DNA from: Tubulanus polymorphus
Taxonomy: Eukaryota > Nemertea > Palaeonemertea > Tubulaniformes > Tubulanidae
Assembly: GCF_964204645.1 (NCBI RefSeq)
Contig: NC_134036.1
Location: forward strand, 5,283,600 to 5,347,599
DNA: 64,000 nt
Direction of reading: 5' to 3'
Shown in pieces: positions 14,215 to 24,656 of this stretch. The notes beneath the pieces were generated by a model. It was not told where the DNA came from, searched no databases, and worked only from the letters and a program-made list of their open reading frames with translations. The translations under genes and the position numbers were made by a program. Each line of letters opens with the position of its first letter. The first letter of the stretch is position 1.

Positions 14215-15480
14215 CCTGATGTTCAGGCTTTGAATCTTTTGAATTAGTTATTGTCTTCAATTTAACTAATTCTTTTGGCTTTGAATTAATGAAATAAGTT
14301 ATTGTCTTCAATTAAACTCATTGTTTGGGCTTTGAATCTTTGAAATTAGTTATCGTCTTCAATTAAACTCATTGTTTAGGCTTAAAATGTTTGAAATTAG
14401 TTATTGTCATCAATAAAAGTCATTTTTTATGCCTAAAATGTTTGAAATTAGTTATTGCCTTCGATTAAACTCCTTGTTTAGGCTTTGAATGTATGAAATT
14501 AGTTATTGTCTTCAATTACACTAATTGTTCAGGCTTTGAATCTTTTGAATTAGTTATTGTCTTCAATTTAAATCATTCTTTTGTTTTTGAATTTATAAAA
14601 TAAGTTATTGTCTTTAATTAAACTCATTTTTGGGCTTTGAATCCTTGAAATTAGTTATTTCCTTCAATTAAACTCATTGTTTAGGCTTAAAATGTTTGAA
14701 ATTAGTTATTGCCTTCAATTAAACTCTTTGATTAGGCTTTGAATCTATGAAATTAGTCATTGTCTTTAACTAAACTCATTATTTAGGCTTTGAATCTATG
14801 AAATAAGTTATTGCTTTAATTCAAACTCAAATTAAACTCATTTTGTCCTATGAATCTATTTAATTAGTTATTGTCTTCAATTAAACTTATTGCATGGGCT
14901 TTGAATCTTTGAAATTAGTAATTGTCTTCAATTAAGCTCTTTGTTTAGGCTTGGAATCCTTGAAATTAGTTATTGCCATCAATGAATGTATGAAGTAAGT
15001 TATTGCCTTCTATTAAGCTCTTTGTTTAGGCTTGGAATCTTTGAAATGAGTCATTGTCTTCATTGTTTTGGCTTTGAATTTAAAAAATATGTTAGTTTCT
15101 TCAATTAAACTCATTGTTAAGGCTTTGAGGCTTTGGAATTAGTTATTGTGTTCAATTAAGCTCATCGTTTAGGCTTTGCATCTTTGAAATTAGATATTGT
15201 GTTTAATTAAACTCGTTGTTTTGGCTTAAAATGTTTGGAATTAGTTTAATTAAGCCCATTGTTTAGGCTTGCAATTTATGAAATAAGTTATTGTCTTCAA
15301 TTAAGCTTATTTTTTCGCTTGGAATCTTTGAAATTAGTTTTTTTCTTCTTAGACCCTTTGAAATTAATCATTTCCTTCAATTAAACTCATTGTCTGTGCT
15401 TTGAACCTTTGAAATTAGTATTAATTTGAACTCAAATTTATTATTTATTATTCATAATTTAAAATTAGCTCTTGTGTTAA
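14215..15480. repeat. Inverted satellite block of the right arm
   Basis: Copies of the 51-bp satellite in the opposite orientation, recognised by ttagttattgtcttcaatta, aactcattgtttaggctttg and similar words. It is about 1.3 kb against 6.8 kb at the matching place in the left arm. It is more diverged from monomer to monomer than the left block. Confidence 0.92.
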
Positions 15481-17355
15481 ATTTGATTTATTTTTTGGTT
15501 TTTTGTAATTAGTTAGAATACGATAATCCTAATAATGTGCCGCTATTCAAAATTTGTTCATAAGGAATTCATGGGGATAAAAAAACGGGCGTAAATTTCG
15601 AAACGACTGTATAAAATATTCCGTAGTTATCAGTAAGTAATTGAAGCTCTGGTCTTATATTAGCCGAAATTTCAATTTCACATTAAAACCACTTTGCTGC
15701 TGGAATAATTGGGACTCGAACCCAAATTATCTTGTATCATGCATCATGTCGTTATGGCGCCTACTCGTCAATCTAACTGCTGTATTCCATTGCTTTTCAA
15801 TATTTCGGCTTAGTGAAAAAGAAATCTAAGGTCTAGTTGCATTATTTGCCGAAATCCTAGTTTCATTATTTGTCGAAATTTACATTACACCATAAAACCT
15901 CTGAACCACTGGAATAATCGGGACTCGAACCCAATGGCGTCGATATCAACTCGTCAATCTAAACTGTTGTATGTATTGATCTTGAAAGAGTTCTATCCAA
16001 GTTCGTTTTAGTTTCGGTTCGTTGATTTGACATTGTCCTACCTTAAAAACTCCTTCAAAATGGAAATGCTTTTGAAGGTGCTGAAAATTACTTTGATTTC
16101 AGCAAAGTGTTTAAAAGGATGTAATAGGTAAGCACAGTAAACAATCCGGAAAAAACCAATCTACCAACTTTCCAAATTCCAAAACATTTTTGACTTGAGC
16201 CACAACTGTTAAACTGTGCCCTGCCTACTGCAAAGTTTGATTGTCACTGGCACCGTTTAGATGTATGTAAATACAATTGTAATTTTGTTTTCCTTTGTTT
16301 TGAATTTCATAATCCATGGTGGACTCGATCCTGTTTATCTTCGACATCTTGGATATTTCATCGATTTCGCCTCCACACGGAACTTTGAAACGGCGAATTC
16401 TAAGCGCGAATTCACCAGCAGTTTCACGCTAAACGACCTATCATGACATAACATTCACGGAGCACTCAGTGAACAAAGGAATGCATCATAGCGTTAAAAA
16501 CTCTATCTCGAGGATTCACCATACCATCGACTTAAATAGTTTCGCGACGCTGTCAACAGATTAAATGAAAAATGTGTTTGGACTATGAACTAAAACCTAA
16601 AAGCATTAATGGATTTACAACAACATTGGAAGATTTTCGGCACCTAATTCGGATTCAGTCAAACAGCCAGGTGAATATATTCTTCTCCTTATTGTATTGA
16701 ATGTGTTAACATTGGACCTTCATCATAGCTTATTTGATAATACTGTATTTGATTACCTGTAGCCAGATACCAGTTTTGGTCGATCACCTATTCGATCTAT
16801 TAATTTGACGCATTAGCGTTTCTAGTCGTTAGTATTTCACTGTGTCGTGGTTCCGGGCTATCCCAAAATTAATCATTTCAAAAATAGAATGCGATTGTCG
16901 AGAAATATGATGAAGGTTCTCACTCACCCCTCTCTTGTCTCTCTCCCTCGCTTTTCCTCTTCCTCTCTCTCTCTGCCTCCATTGTTTATGCAAATTAGCT
17001 CTTCTTCTCCATTGTACGTTTGGTCAATGCCAAATATTTCATCAAAATTAGTGACAAAAATTAGGGGTCAAAACATGAAATCCTGAATATTTCATTTTAG
17101 GGGCTTTTTGATCCAGAAACTAACTTGATATTCGTGATCAGCACCCCAAAAAACATATCTGTACCAAATTTCATTCAAATAGAGTGAAAAAATTTTTGAC
17201 TTTGTACCCCATTTTTGGGGTGCATTTTTTGGCCAATTAAACCCTAATTTGGCCATGAAGATGAACTCCGATTTAAAATCCGATTGCAGATCCGGATTCT
17301 ACACGCCAAAATACATCTTCCTGCCAAGCTTCGAAGGAATCAGAGAAAAAAAACT
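15481..17355. repeat. Right outer arm of the palindrome
   Basis: Reverse complement of 2173-4079. It includes mirror copies of the two tRNA T-arm-like modules (about 15710 and 15925) and of the open frame at 16261-16446. Homology ends at about 17355; beyond it the left flank has satellite while the right flank does not. Confidence 0.85.
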
Positions 17356-17720
17356 TTTCGCCGAAAAAAAACTCCTGGACCTGGACCTTAGATTTTTGCC
17401 ATTTTTGGCCAAAAAATCGAATCTCTTCGATATGCTTGAAATTTTAGCCCTTACTATTTTTAGGGGTACTGATTCTAAATATGCAATCAGATTTTGAATA
17501 TCTAAAAAACTCTGGGGTCCAAGGCCTTTTGAAAATTTAGGGGTCCCCCTAAAAATTCAAATTTCTCATTTTTGGGGCCCTGGATCCGAAAAATTCTTTC
17601 GGATTTGTGATTAGCACATCAAAATACATGTCTACACTGAATTTCATCGAAATCGGAGATAAAAAATATTTGACCCTTAACCCACATTTTAGGGGTTACC
17701 TAAGATTGCCATTTCTCTGA
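17040..17720. repeat. Diverged direct duplication at the outer edge of the right arm
   Basis: A block at about 17130-17230 (gtgatcagcacccca, then a 'ccaaatttcat' word and ccccatttttggggtgc) recurs in diverged form at about 17605-17705 (gtgattagcacatca, then ccacattttaggggttacc), an offset of about 470 bp. The left arm has one copy only. The duplicated copy may mark sequence of the original element lost on the left. Confidence 0.55.
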
Positions 17721-17857
17721 TACACCGGTAACTAGACTTAACTCTTACTGTGTATGTTTGATAGGTGGCCTCAAATCATTCTATTAAGTTTCATGTATAT
17801 TTTTAGGACGTTCGTACACGGTGGAACTATTGACGTTTGTTTGTGTTTGTTGATCAG

Positions 17858-17960
17858 GACTACATCAGATGAACTGGATAAATATGTGTGGGCAGAGAGG
17901 ATAAACAAACGAACGAACTCGACTTCAGTTACAGTGAAATCTTATGTCCACGAGGACTAA
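17858..17960 (+). CDS. Possible terminal coding exon, unrecognised
   Basis: A candidate acceptor (tttgttgatcag) is followed by an open frame that ends in TAA at 17958-17960. It encodes about 34 residues with ordinary, charged composition (contains DELDKYVWAERINKR) and ends HED. The exon would start with the last base of a split codon. No partner exon upstream and no close AATAAA were found. It may be a chance frame or a relic of a gene cut by the neighbouring repeat structure. Confidence 0.22.
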
Positions 17961-18090
17961 ATATGTGACGTTGCTGCTGATACGTTGCTGCTGATGAATA
18001 CGTGTTTGAACTGAAAACTGAAAAATGTAAAACTGCTCCCGGCATGTAGAATCTGACGGATAGAAAACAACAAGGAACATAGAAGTTTAG

Positions 18091-18365
18091 GTGATATGCC
18101 ATCCTATCCTATCTCTCTCTCTATCTCATTGTCTTCTTTCTTCTCACTCTCTCTCATTCTCCCGCTCCCTCTCTCATCCTCTCGCATTCTCGTTCTCCTC
18201 TCCCCCTCTCTCATTTTCCTTCCACTCTCATTCTCCTCTCATCCCTCTCTCATCCTCCCCGCTCTCATCCTCCCCGCTCTCTGTCTGTCTCGTTCTCCTT
18301 CTCTTTTCTCATTCTCCTCCCTTCTCTTATTCTCCTCACTCTCTGTCTCGCTCACTTCCAGATTG
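18091..18365 (+). repeat. Pyrimidine-rich low-complexity tract
   Basis: About 270 bp made almost only of C and T, with degenerate repeats of tctcattctcc and ctctctctc. Two overlapping open frames rich in Ser, Leu and Pro run through it and are composition artefacts. Confidence 0.9.
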
Positions 18366-18368
18366 TTT

Positions 18369-18419
18369 CCATCTACCGGGTTGAGATAGGAAATAGTTCC
18401 TGTCTCTCCCGGTAGATGG
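18369..18419. other. Strong short hairpin (inverted repeat)
   Basis: An outer 12-bp perfect stem (ccatctaccggg with cccggtagatgg) continues, after a tt/t internal loop, into an inner 10-bp stem (gagataggaa with ttcctgtctc, one G-U wobble) and a 4-base loop (atag). About 22 of 51 bases pair on each side. It could be the core of a MITE or a small structured RNA; it is short for an animal pre-miRNA. Confidence 0.6.
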
Positions 18420-18486
18420 CATTATTTTTTTGATAAAATGTGCTTAAGCAATGGATAAATATGACTTCCCCTGCAGGTTGTATACG

Positions 18487-18552
18487 TGCCGCTATAGCGT
18501 AGTTGGTAGGGTGCTGGGCTGCTAGCCGAATGGTTGGTGGTTCAAATCCCAT
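18487..18552 (+). repeat. tRNA-derived SINE head
   Basis: The stretch gccgctatagcgtagttggt matches a pol III A box region and ggtttggttcaaatccc-like sequence (ggttcaaatcc at about 18539) matches a B box. The anticodon loop could read ctGCTag. The sequence after the B box does not pair with the 5' end, so no acceptor stem forms. This fits a SINE head better than a tRNA gene. Confidence 0.5.
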
Positions 18553-18654
18553 AATTTTATTGATGATTCAATAAAATGTTGAATTTTACTTTTGCAAACA
18601 AGCTGTAAGAAATTCCTACTTTGAATTTGGAATAAATTTAATTTGGAATAATTT

Positions 18655-18835
18655 GTACTTTGCGTTTGTCCTTTCCGTTTTGACTTTGTCCTTTCCTTGA
18701 ACGTGAGAAGTTGCGGAAGAGTTCTTTTCCGAGCGAGTCCTTTCCGAGGCCGAGTGGAATAGTTGTCTTTCTGGGGTAGAGTGTGAAGTTGTGAGGGGGA
18801 AGAGTCCTTTCCGGGGCAAAGTGCCCGAGACAAAG
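18655..18835. repeat. Degenerate 'gtcctttccg' repeat
   Basis: The word gtcctttcc recurs five times (about 18667, 18688, 18738, 18805 and neighbours) with purine-rich sequence between. Overlapping minus-strand open frames here are a by-product of the repetition. No gene motif is seen. Confidence 0.45.
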
Positions 18836-18917
18836 ATTTTTAGTAGAGACGAGCATTTTATGTAGATGTACGTTTATTTATTTACGTTACTTTATAACAT
18901 GCGGCAAAACGAATTAA

Positions 18918-19216
18918 CGGAGGTCTGCGTCTCGAGGTTGGAAGATGGTGCTGTAGTCGGAGTAGAGTCTGCGTCTCGAGGTTTTTAAGATGTTTCTGTG
19001 GTCGGAGTAGAGTCTGCGTCTCGAGGTTTTAAGATGTTGCTGTAGTCGGAGTAGAGTCAGTATCTCGAGCTTTGAGGATGGTGCTGTAGTCTGAGGAGAG
19101 TCTGCGTCTCGAGGCTTTTAGATGGTGCTGTAGTCGGAGTAGAGTCAGTATCTCAAGCTTTGAGGATGGTGCTGTAGTCTGAGGAGAGTCTGCGTCTCGA
19201 GGTTTGGATTGGGAGT
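18918..19216. repeat. ~45-bp minisatellite
   Basis: About six and a half copies of a 44-45-bp unit containing gtcggagtagagtctgcg, tctcgaggttt and gatggtgctgta. Two subtypes occur: one with ctgcgtctcgagg and one with cagtatctcgagc. Confidence 0.88.
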
Positions 19217-20870
19217 ATAGTCTAAAAAACAAAAGATAAAAAGTCAGCTTATGAAAACGATCATTGAATATCCAAATTCTATGTTGGTAAAGTTACCTAA
19301 TCTATCAAAGTTGGACCAGTAAACAGGTTGGCTTGGTTCTAGAAGGGTCAATGCGGTACGTAACAGCAAACTGTGGGTTGGTGCAATTATCAATGTGGTA
19401 GCAGCAGCAGCAGGTTCTGGATGTTGCGACAAACTAGCTGTGTACACATAGTTGTCTAAAGTAACGGACTGGTATAGGTTAAAAAAAACCTAAAAAGACA
19501 AAATATGTAAAAGTGCGAATAATCCAAGAAATTCCAGAAATAAATCAAAGACGAAACCAAAAGCGATTTGAAAAGTTAAGCCAAATGTTAAAAAATGTTT
19601 GGGTTCAACATCAAAACCATAAAGAAAACGCGATAATTATCGATACGGTCGATTCATAACTAAAACATTCGATTCCATGAAATTTCTAACCTTTTCAAAA
19701 TGTGTGTGTAGACTAGAAATTGAACACCGGAAATCAACAACAGCGAACTCGCCCTTATCAGCAAATGCCCTCCGGGTAAGCAGTCATCCGTTTCAAGATG
19801 TAATCCGACATCAGTAGCAGCAACAGCAGTCTCCTCTCCATCGTCAGTTGTTCTTCACGCCTTGTTGCAGAGCTTTTATAGGTTGACCTTCATCACTGGG
19901 CCTCAGTTCTCGGACTGGCACAGGGAGGCTCGAACAACCCTTCTAATACATACGTCGACCAATCAGCCACGGTGCATCATCGAGGCGACCGGAATGGATC
20001 AATCAGAAGGCTCGATCGCGCATTCCTGTGGCAGACCCGAGTACGTGACGCTAATCCTCGAGAACCATTCAATTCGTGGCAAACATTTCCTATAGGTATT
20101 ATAGGTCATCGAGTTTAATTCGACTATTCATAGACACACACATTGTTAAAGATAGAATGTGGAATACTAGGATTTTAGCCTAAAATTGCATACTGCAGTT
20201 TTATCTAAACTATCCAACAAACTTTATTGTAGATTTCCCTTCTATTTACGTCTCGTTTTGAACTATAATTCCGGCTCAATTTTACTATTTTCGAGTTTTG
20301 CTTCAGGAATATTGATGTTTGCTTAAAAGTTTGTCCAGTCACGCGGCACTTTTGTGTAGTAGAGCGTGTGGCAGGTCTCCGGTGAGTGATTCTCTATTGG
20401 ATTGTCGTTTCGAGGCCGATTTTATGCACACGTTCACCAGACATCGCCGCGTACACGTCTACTCTGACTGGAAGCTGGTGAAGTTAAAAGAATCATTGAA
20501 GTTTTGTCAATTTACCTGGAGATTGATAGCTGCATTACTAACAAAATATCTACGGAATTCTCGCTGGGATTTTTTCGATTTCTTGAGGAATTAAACAAAA
20601 ATAAAAAATTTCCCAAACCCTCACCAGTCAACTTAAAATATCAAACTAATATTGTAAAAAAGTCGAAGGCCCCTGGTGGAATTACTCCGCAACCTGGACC
20701 GGTATTGTGGGATAAATAAATAATTCAGCCAGAAACGACTGAATTAAACATAATTTACCCCACACCAGTTATTCTGTAGGACTCACGCATTAGCAACCTC
20801 ATTCCAGGGAGGACAGCACTCTCGACTCGCCCGCTTACCGGAGATCAATTGCCACATCCTGACCCGCCTC
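19217..20870. other. Intergenic stretch, nothing recognised
   Basis: Short open frames on both strands show no domain, signal peptide or convincing splice-site pairing. An isolated donor-like gtgagt lies near 20382 without a matching exon. No repeat family was recognised. Confidence 0.5.
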
Positions 20871-20943
20871 CTCCGAGACTCGAACCTGGGCCACAGCGGT
20901 GACACGCTAGTCGCCGACCGACTAAGCCATCCGGTCCGCCCGA
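20871..20943 (-). repeat. tRNA-derived SINE head, minus strand
   Basis: Read on the minus strand, tggcttagtcgg is an A box and aggttcgagtct a B box, spaced as in a tRNA. The ends pair poorly, so a SINE is more likely than a tRNA gene. The reverse reading at 20881 shows the usual 'tcgaacctgggcc' word of such repeats. Confidence 0.55.
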
Positions 20944-21580
20944 TTGTAGCCGGTAAACATTCACACTTAATCGCCGACTATTCACATTCGGACAAAACAC
21001 TGTGACGTCACAGTGTGGTGAAAGCCAATATCATTGAATATCAGAATAGGTTGTGCAGCAAGAATATCAGAATTATTTCAACGACTTAATATTTTCGAAC
21101 TGGGCTCAAGCGGAGAGTTTTTTTGTTAAACTGCACTAGCAGTTGAGCGTGTGGCGTCCTCGCAACATGCCAGATTTTCACCAAGAACCTTATTGTCTGA
21201 TGCACCACAGTATGGTTACACCAAAAACTGTTTTATTTCATTTTTGATTTTTTTCTATTTCGATTAGTTGATAAATTCCAAATATCCAATCGAATTGAAG
21301 TCATCTCAAGTCTTTGTGAAAACAAACTTGGCTTAGTTTCTGATATACCACAGTTGGTTACACTGAGATCCCAAAGCGACGGAGATCTCTGTCGAGACAA
21401 CCACTTCCAGGACTGAGTGACCCCAGCTTTACATAGCGGTCCTGGAAAACTACATGCCATTATCTTCTGATAATGCGCTCCCATTTTCTCTCATCAGGGG
21501 CGATTAGGCGATGCCATACACCAAAATAAGTTTTATTAGGGTTTCTGCTGCTTTCACAGAAACCTTCTTGTAATTCTGTT
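20944..21580. other. Intergenic stretch, nothing recognised
   Basis: Contains cactgtgacgtcacagtg (about 20998-21015), a perfect short palindrome with a CRE-type TGACGTCA core. It could be a regulatory site or chance. Otherwise no coding or repeat signal was seen. Confidence 0.4.
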
Positions 21581-21629
21581 GATTATTATTATTATTATTA
21601 TTATCATTATTATTATTATTATTATTATA
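21581..21629 (+). repeat. (ATT)n microsatellite
   Basis: About 16 ATT triplets with one interruption (cat). The poly-isoleucine open frame that starts here is an artefact. Confidence 0.95.
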
Positions 21630-22151
21630 AATTTTCCACTTTCCATCCGAACATTTTTCATAAAATGTAACTCCTCTCAGATTCGACTACCAACAGCTTA
21701 TAAGCGTAATTTTCAATTCTGTCAGAAATATAACTCAGCGCCTGACCATTTCGAATTTGCGTATAGTAATCTAATAAAACGAGAACAGTTGTATATTGTA
21801 GTATCTCAAATCACGCCAAAAATACAACCAATGACATAAAATATGCCAATCTTGCTAAAAGTGACGTATATTTTTACAACTGCAGCTGAGAGAAATGACT
21901 TGTGGCAAAAGGGGGATGAACGACAACTAATCGTGCTAAAGGTTTTAATGTAAAAAGTGTTTAAAGCTGTCCAACAATACGGGACCTCGTGTGGTGAAAT
22001 ACTTATTGTGACGTCGAGCGGGATTAGTTAAGAGTAAAACGCAAAAATCAGATTGACGTTTCTTGCCCCTTATCGATAGGTCACTTCGAAAATCAGTAAC
22101 CTGGAGTCATAAACAGCGAACGACTCGATTTTTGATTTATTTACCCTCAGT

Positions 22152-22157
22152 TTTATT
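22152..22157 (-). promoter_or_regulatory. Poly(A) signal AATAAA of ICK gene A
   Basis: AATAAA on the minus strand about 165 bp after the stop codon, in the conserved word gattcaataaaactgag. It is present at the same place in the duplicate gene. Confidence 0.6.
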
Positions 22158-22322
22158 GAATCTAATTATAACACGACAATTGACGACTGAGGTTCAAATA
22201 TGAATTCAATTCGAGATGTTTCAGAGTCAGTCAGTAACCGGGCCGTTGTTCAGTTTCATAATCGGATATTTTCCCAAAACCAACACAAGTAAATCCAATT
22301 ACAAAACCCTCGTTGGCAACGA

Positions 22323-22748
22323 TTAATAACATTGAAGGATATGGCAACGGTTGCCGCAACACTCAGAACTTCTTCCACACCCCTGGCCATTTGGAACGCA
22401 ACCTATTCGAAAAAAAACATGAAATATTGAAAAAAGAATTAAGAGATGAAGCTAATTGTCGCTTAGATTGAGTCCCACCCCCGGAGAGTCGGTATGATAA
22501 TTGCCCCTCGTTCATGTCGACTACTCAGGCGGAAGAACAGGAGTTTAGAAATACATGAACAATACTGCGCATCAATGAAATGAATATATCTCTGAAATGC
22601 TATCCACCGAACTAAGTCGTTCAAGCGAAAAAAAAAACACTCAACGAAAGCAATTTCGACTTATACATACATGTACATGTATGTACATGTACATGTACAT
22701 GTACATGTATGTACATATACATGTACATGTACATATACATATACATAA

Positions 22749-22795
<47 letters not shown>

Positions 22796-22927
22796 GAATA
22801 TAACTAATGGATTTTCTTTTTCAAATCGTGTATTTCTTCCCAGTCGTTACTCACCATTTGCAAATGCCGCGGCACTGACCATAATTACAACAAAAGAACA
22901 TACGCGGGGTATCAAATGAGTAAACAT
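22323..22927 (-). CDS. Secreted six-cysteine knottin (ICK-type) peptide A, two coding exons
   Basis: Coding exons are 22927-22855 (73 nt) and 22402-22323 (80 nt), joined across a 452-bp GT-AG intron (donor gtgagt, acceptor tcgaatag) that splits a Gly codon. The product is 50 residues. Residues 1-23 form a signal peptide (hydrophobic core VVIMVSAAAFA, cleavage likely after Ala23), leaving a mature chain of about 27 residues with no propeptide. Mature cysteines are at 26, 33, 39, 40, 44 and 49, giving C-x6-C-x5-CC-x3-C-x4-C, the inhibitor-cystine-knot pattern; the chain ends Cys-Tyr. Known families with this fold include antimicrobial peptides, ion-channel-blocking venom peptides and protease inhibitors; which one applies here is not known. 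An acceptor (aaatctag) lies 9 bases before the ATG, so a 5' UTR exon is spliced on. The whole gene is duplicated at 28305-28786. The intron carries a hexamer microsatellite. Confidence 0.82.
22662..22796. repeat. (ACATGT/ACATAT)n microsatellite
   Basis: About 130 bp of acatgt and acatat hexamers inside the intron of ICK gene A. It accounts for the 123-bp size difference from the intron of gene B, which has only a short atatgtatata remnant. Confidence 0.93.
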
Positions 22928-23129
22928 TTTCAGCGCCTAGATTTCGATATAGATAAGTTAGTATAATGGAAATTTCGTAATAAAAAAAAAAAAAAAAACT
23001 GAGAACGAAGTTTCATCAAATTAGTCCCATCAGTTCGAAACAATTATGATTGTGGAAGTAATGAAAATATGCATATCTAATATTTGTCCGTAAAGATAGA
23101 TTAATTTGAAGTCGATGAAATATCATCCG

Positions 23130-23225
23130 CTGTATATTTCGCAGTCAGAATGCGAGTGTTTTTTTCTGGTCCCAAGTGCGAGACGGCCACATCGCTATGG
23201 CGTTTGGCATCGCGGAAACACGTCT
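23130..23225 (-). other. Conserved block in the first intron of ICK gene A
   Basis: The word tttggcatcgcggaaacacg and the neighbouring ggtcccaagtgcgag are kept in both duplicates (here and about 29070-29180) better than the rest of the intron. The shared short ATG frame is shifted between copies, so a regulatory element or alternative non-coding exon is more likely than coding sequence. Confidence 0.35.
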
Positions 23226-23322
23226 ACAGGTTTCTATCTCTGGTTTTTTCGAAACCTTACATTGACAATGAAATGAAGGTTTGATTGCTAAATAATATTG
23301 AATATTCCAACGCCGGGCTTAC

Positions 23323-23420
23323 CTTTCTTCTAACGTATTCAACTTTCGATATGAAAATATCTCGGTTTCGTCGAGAGCAGGAACGGTCGACGAATGGGTA
23401 AAACGCGCCGCGTTAAATAG
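23323..23420 (-). promoter_or_regulatory. Candidate TATA-type promoter and 5' UTR exon of ICK gene A
   Basis: A TATTTAA box lies at 23419-23413 on the minus strand. About 90 bp downstream is a donor (aag then gtaagcccgg) at 23323/23322, so a non-coding first exon of about 60 nt would end at 23323. The same sequence, donor included, is kept in the duplicate (donor at 29269). The first exon would splice to the acceptor just before the ATG of the signal-peptide exon. Confidence 0.5.
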
Positions 23421-23695
23421 CTCGTGCATCATACCAACGATTGCACAGCTTGATATCGAGTGAAATCGATATCGGCGTTTTGTTAAGCTTAATCGATACG
23501 CACCTGGCATTTAAAATCGTTATATCATCAAAATTCAATAACGTGAAGTACGTCGTCTGCCCTTCGGACTTTTGGGTGATCATGATATTTAACGAGCTGT
23601 CGCTTTTCATCATTTCTGAATATCGATTTATATCATACGTAATTTCAATATCTTCGATGATGCACGGGGCCTATATAGAACGCGTCATTCTGACA

Positions 23696-24230
23696 TGTGA
23701 CCAACAGTTCGTACGTACATCTACGATCATAGGTGACCATATTTTTTTTCGAATTATTTCATGATTTCAAGAACCGAGGACAATAGCATGACACAATAAT
23801 GAACAGGTTCAGTCTTAATGACGTTCAATGGACGCGAGCACCGCTGGCTAGGTAATACCAGACTGAATCAAAATTGCTTCAAATCATCACTGCATTCGAA
23901 GAAATATCTCAGAACAATGAACATACACATTCAAAAACGGCCCTTGGCCATTATTTAGAAATAATAAGTGGCCGTATTGAAATTATTTAGAAATAATTTT
24001 TCTCAAGTGAAATTTGAAATATTGGTATTTGTATACTCATTGTATAATTTCAATGTCTATAAAATGCGAATACTTGAATGATTTCGTACCATGTACAATC
24101 TAATGGTATCGCTGGCTTCAGTTGGAAAAAGTCATCAGACAAAAGGCCAATTTTTACTTTTAAAATTCAAAAAAGTTTTGGCGCGAAAAAAATGTTCTGT
24201 CACGTTTTGCGATGCACGTGGTTATATCAT
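23696..24230. other. Intergenic stretch, nothing recognised
   Basis: AT-rich sequence with a short inverted pair around ttatttagaaataat (about 23950-24000). No coding exon was supported. Confidence 0.4.
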
Positions 24231-24237
24231 TATTTAC

Positions 24238-24292
24238 AACTGACGTCATCGGCAGATCGCAAGGCCCGCCCCACGTGTCAATCAAATATGGT
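24238..24292. promoter_or_regulatory. Candidate CRE/GC-box/E-box cluster
   Basis: Within about 55 bp stand TGACGTCA (24241-24248), aaggcccgccccacgtgtca (a GC-box-like CCGCCC and an E box CACGTG), and a second CACGTG-like word upstream (gcacgtgg, about 24214). Such clusters mark promoters. No transcript was defined on either side, so this rests on motifs alone. Confidence 0.35.
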
Positions 24293-24656
24293 TTATATGT
24301 ATAATAGCCCTACTAAAAACAAATATGCAGTGTATCAATCCGTGATTTTCGGTACAATATCCGACGCCAAATACCTTTCTCTTAAAAGGAAGGAACTGAT
24401 CGTACAGGTTTCCTAAACCTAATGAGCTACTTTTATTTCTACTTTTATTGAGCTACTTTCTATTTTTTTTTTACAATATTGCAAGCGGAAGGTCGGATGC
24501 GACAAAAGAAAAACAACCATATCTTAGATCAGACCTGTTTCCCGCTTTAGTTACATCCGGTATTTCACTACAAACGGTTTGAGAACATATTTCAGCCAAT
24601 TTTCGGCCTAACTAATTAGTTTAACGTCTAGAAAAGGAGTTGAAATCTCTACTCAC

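Larger units (their letters stand above)
2173..17355. mobile_element. Giant interrupted palindrome with satellite inside its arms (Foldback-like element, inferred)
   Basis: The left half (about 2173-11937) is repeated in reverse complement in the right half (about 13171-17355). Matching pairs read outward-in are 2185-2290 with 17221-17345, 3130-3330 with 16250-16450, 3960-4080 with 15500-15610, 11040-11150 with 13970-14090, and 11640-11930 with 13175-13490. Satellite sits at the same place in both arms, but the left block is about 5.5 kb longer. Long terminal inverted repeats filled with tandem repeats around a unique loop are the hallmark of Foldback elements (Drosophila FB, sea urchin TU). 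No transposase or clear target-site duplication was found, so a segmental inverted duplication remains possible. Confidence 0.7.
22048..23695. repeat. Segmental duplicate A (carries ICK gene A)
   Basis: This block aligns with 28026-29650 in the same orientation over its whole length. Shared landmarks are the poly(A) signal region (ttttattgaatct), the last exon, the signal-peptide exon, a ggtcccaagtgcgag block, the 5' UTR exon and a terminal ctatat-gaacgc word. The intron is longer here because of a microsatellite. Confidence 0.85.

Noticed and set aside
3136-16446. A 61-codon frame kept in both arms of the palindrome (3136-3321 minus, 16261-16446 plus)
   Set aside because: The copies show about as many replacement as silent changes, and the flanks are equally similar, so this reflects shared repeat ancestry and not protein constraint.
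18091-18389. Two overlapping 97-codon Ser/Leu/Pro-rich frames
   Set aside because: They are read from a CT-only low-complexity tract and have no start context, domain or splice support.
18522-18856. Three overlapping minus-strand frames of 67-103 codons
   Set aside because: They overlap each other in different frames over a degenerate gtcctttcc repeat and a SINE head.
18487-20943. Functional tRNA genes at 18487-18552 and 20871-20943
   Set aside because: A and B boxes are present, but acceptor stems do not pair and no terminator T-run follows at the right place; SINE heads explain them better.
22597-22803. Met/His/Tyr-rich 68-codon frame
   Set aside because: It is a translation of the acatgt/acatat microsatellite within the ICK gene A intron.
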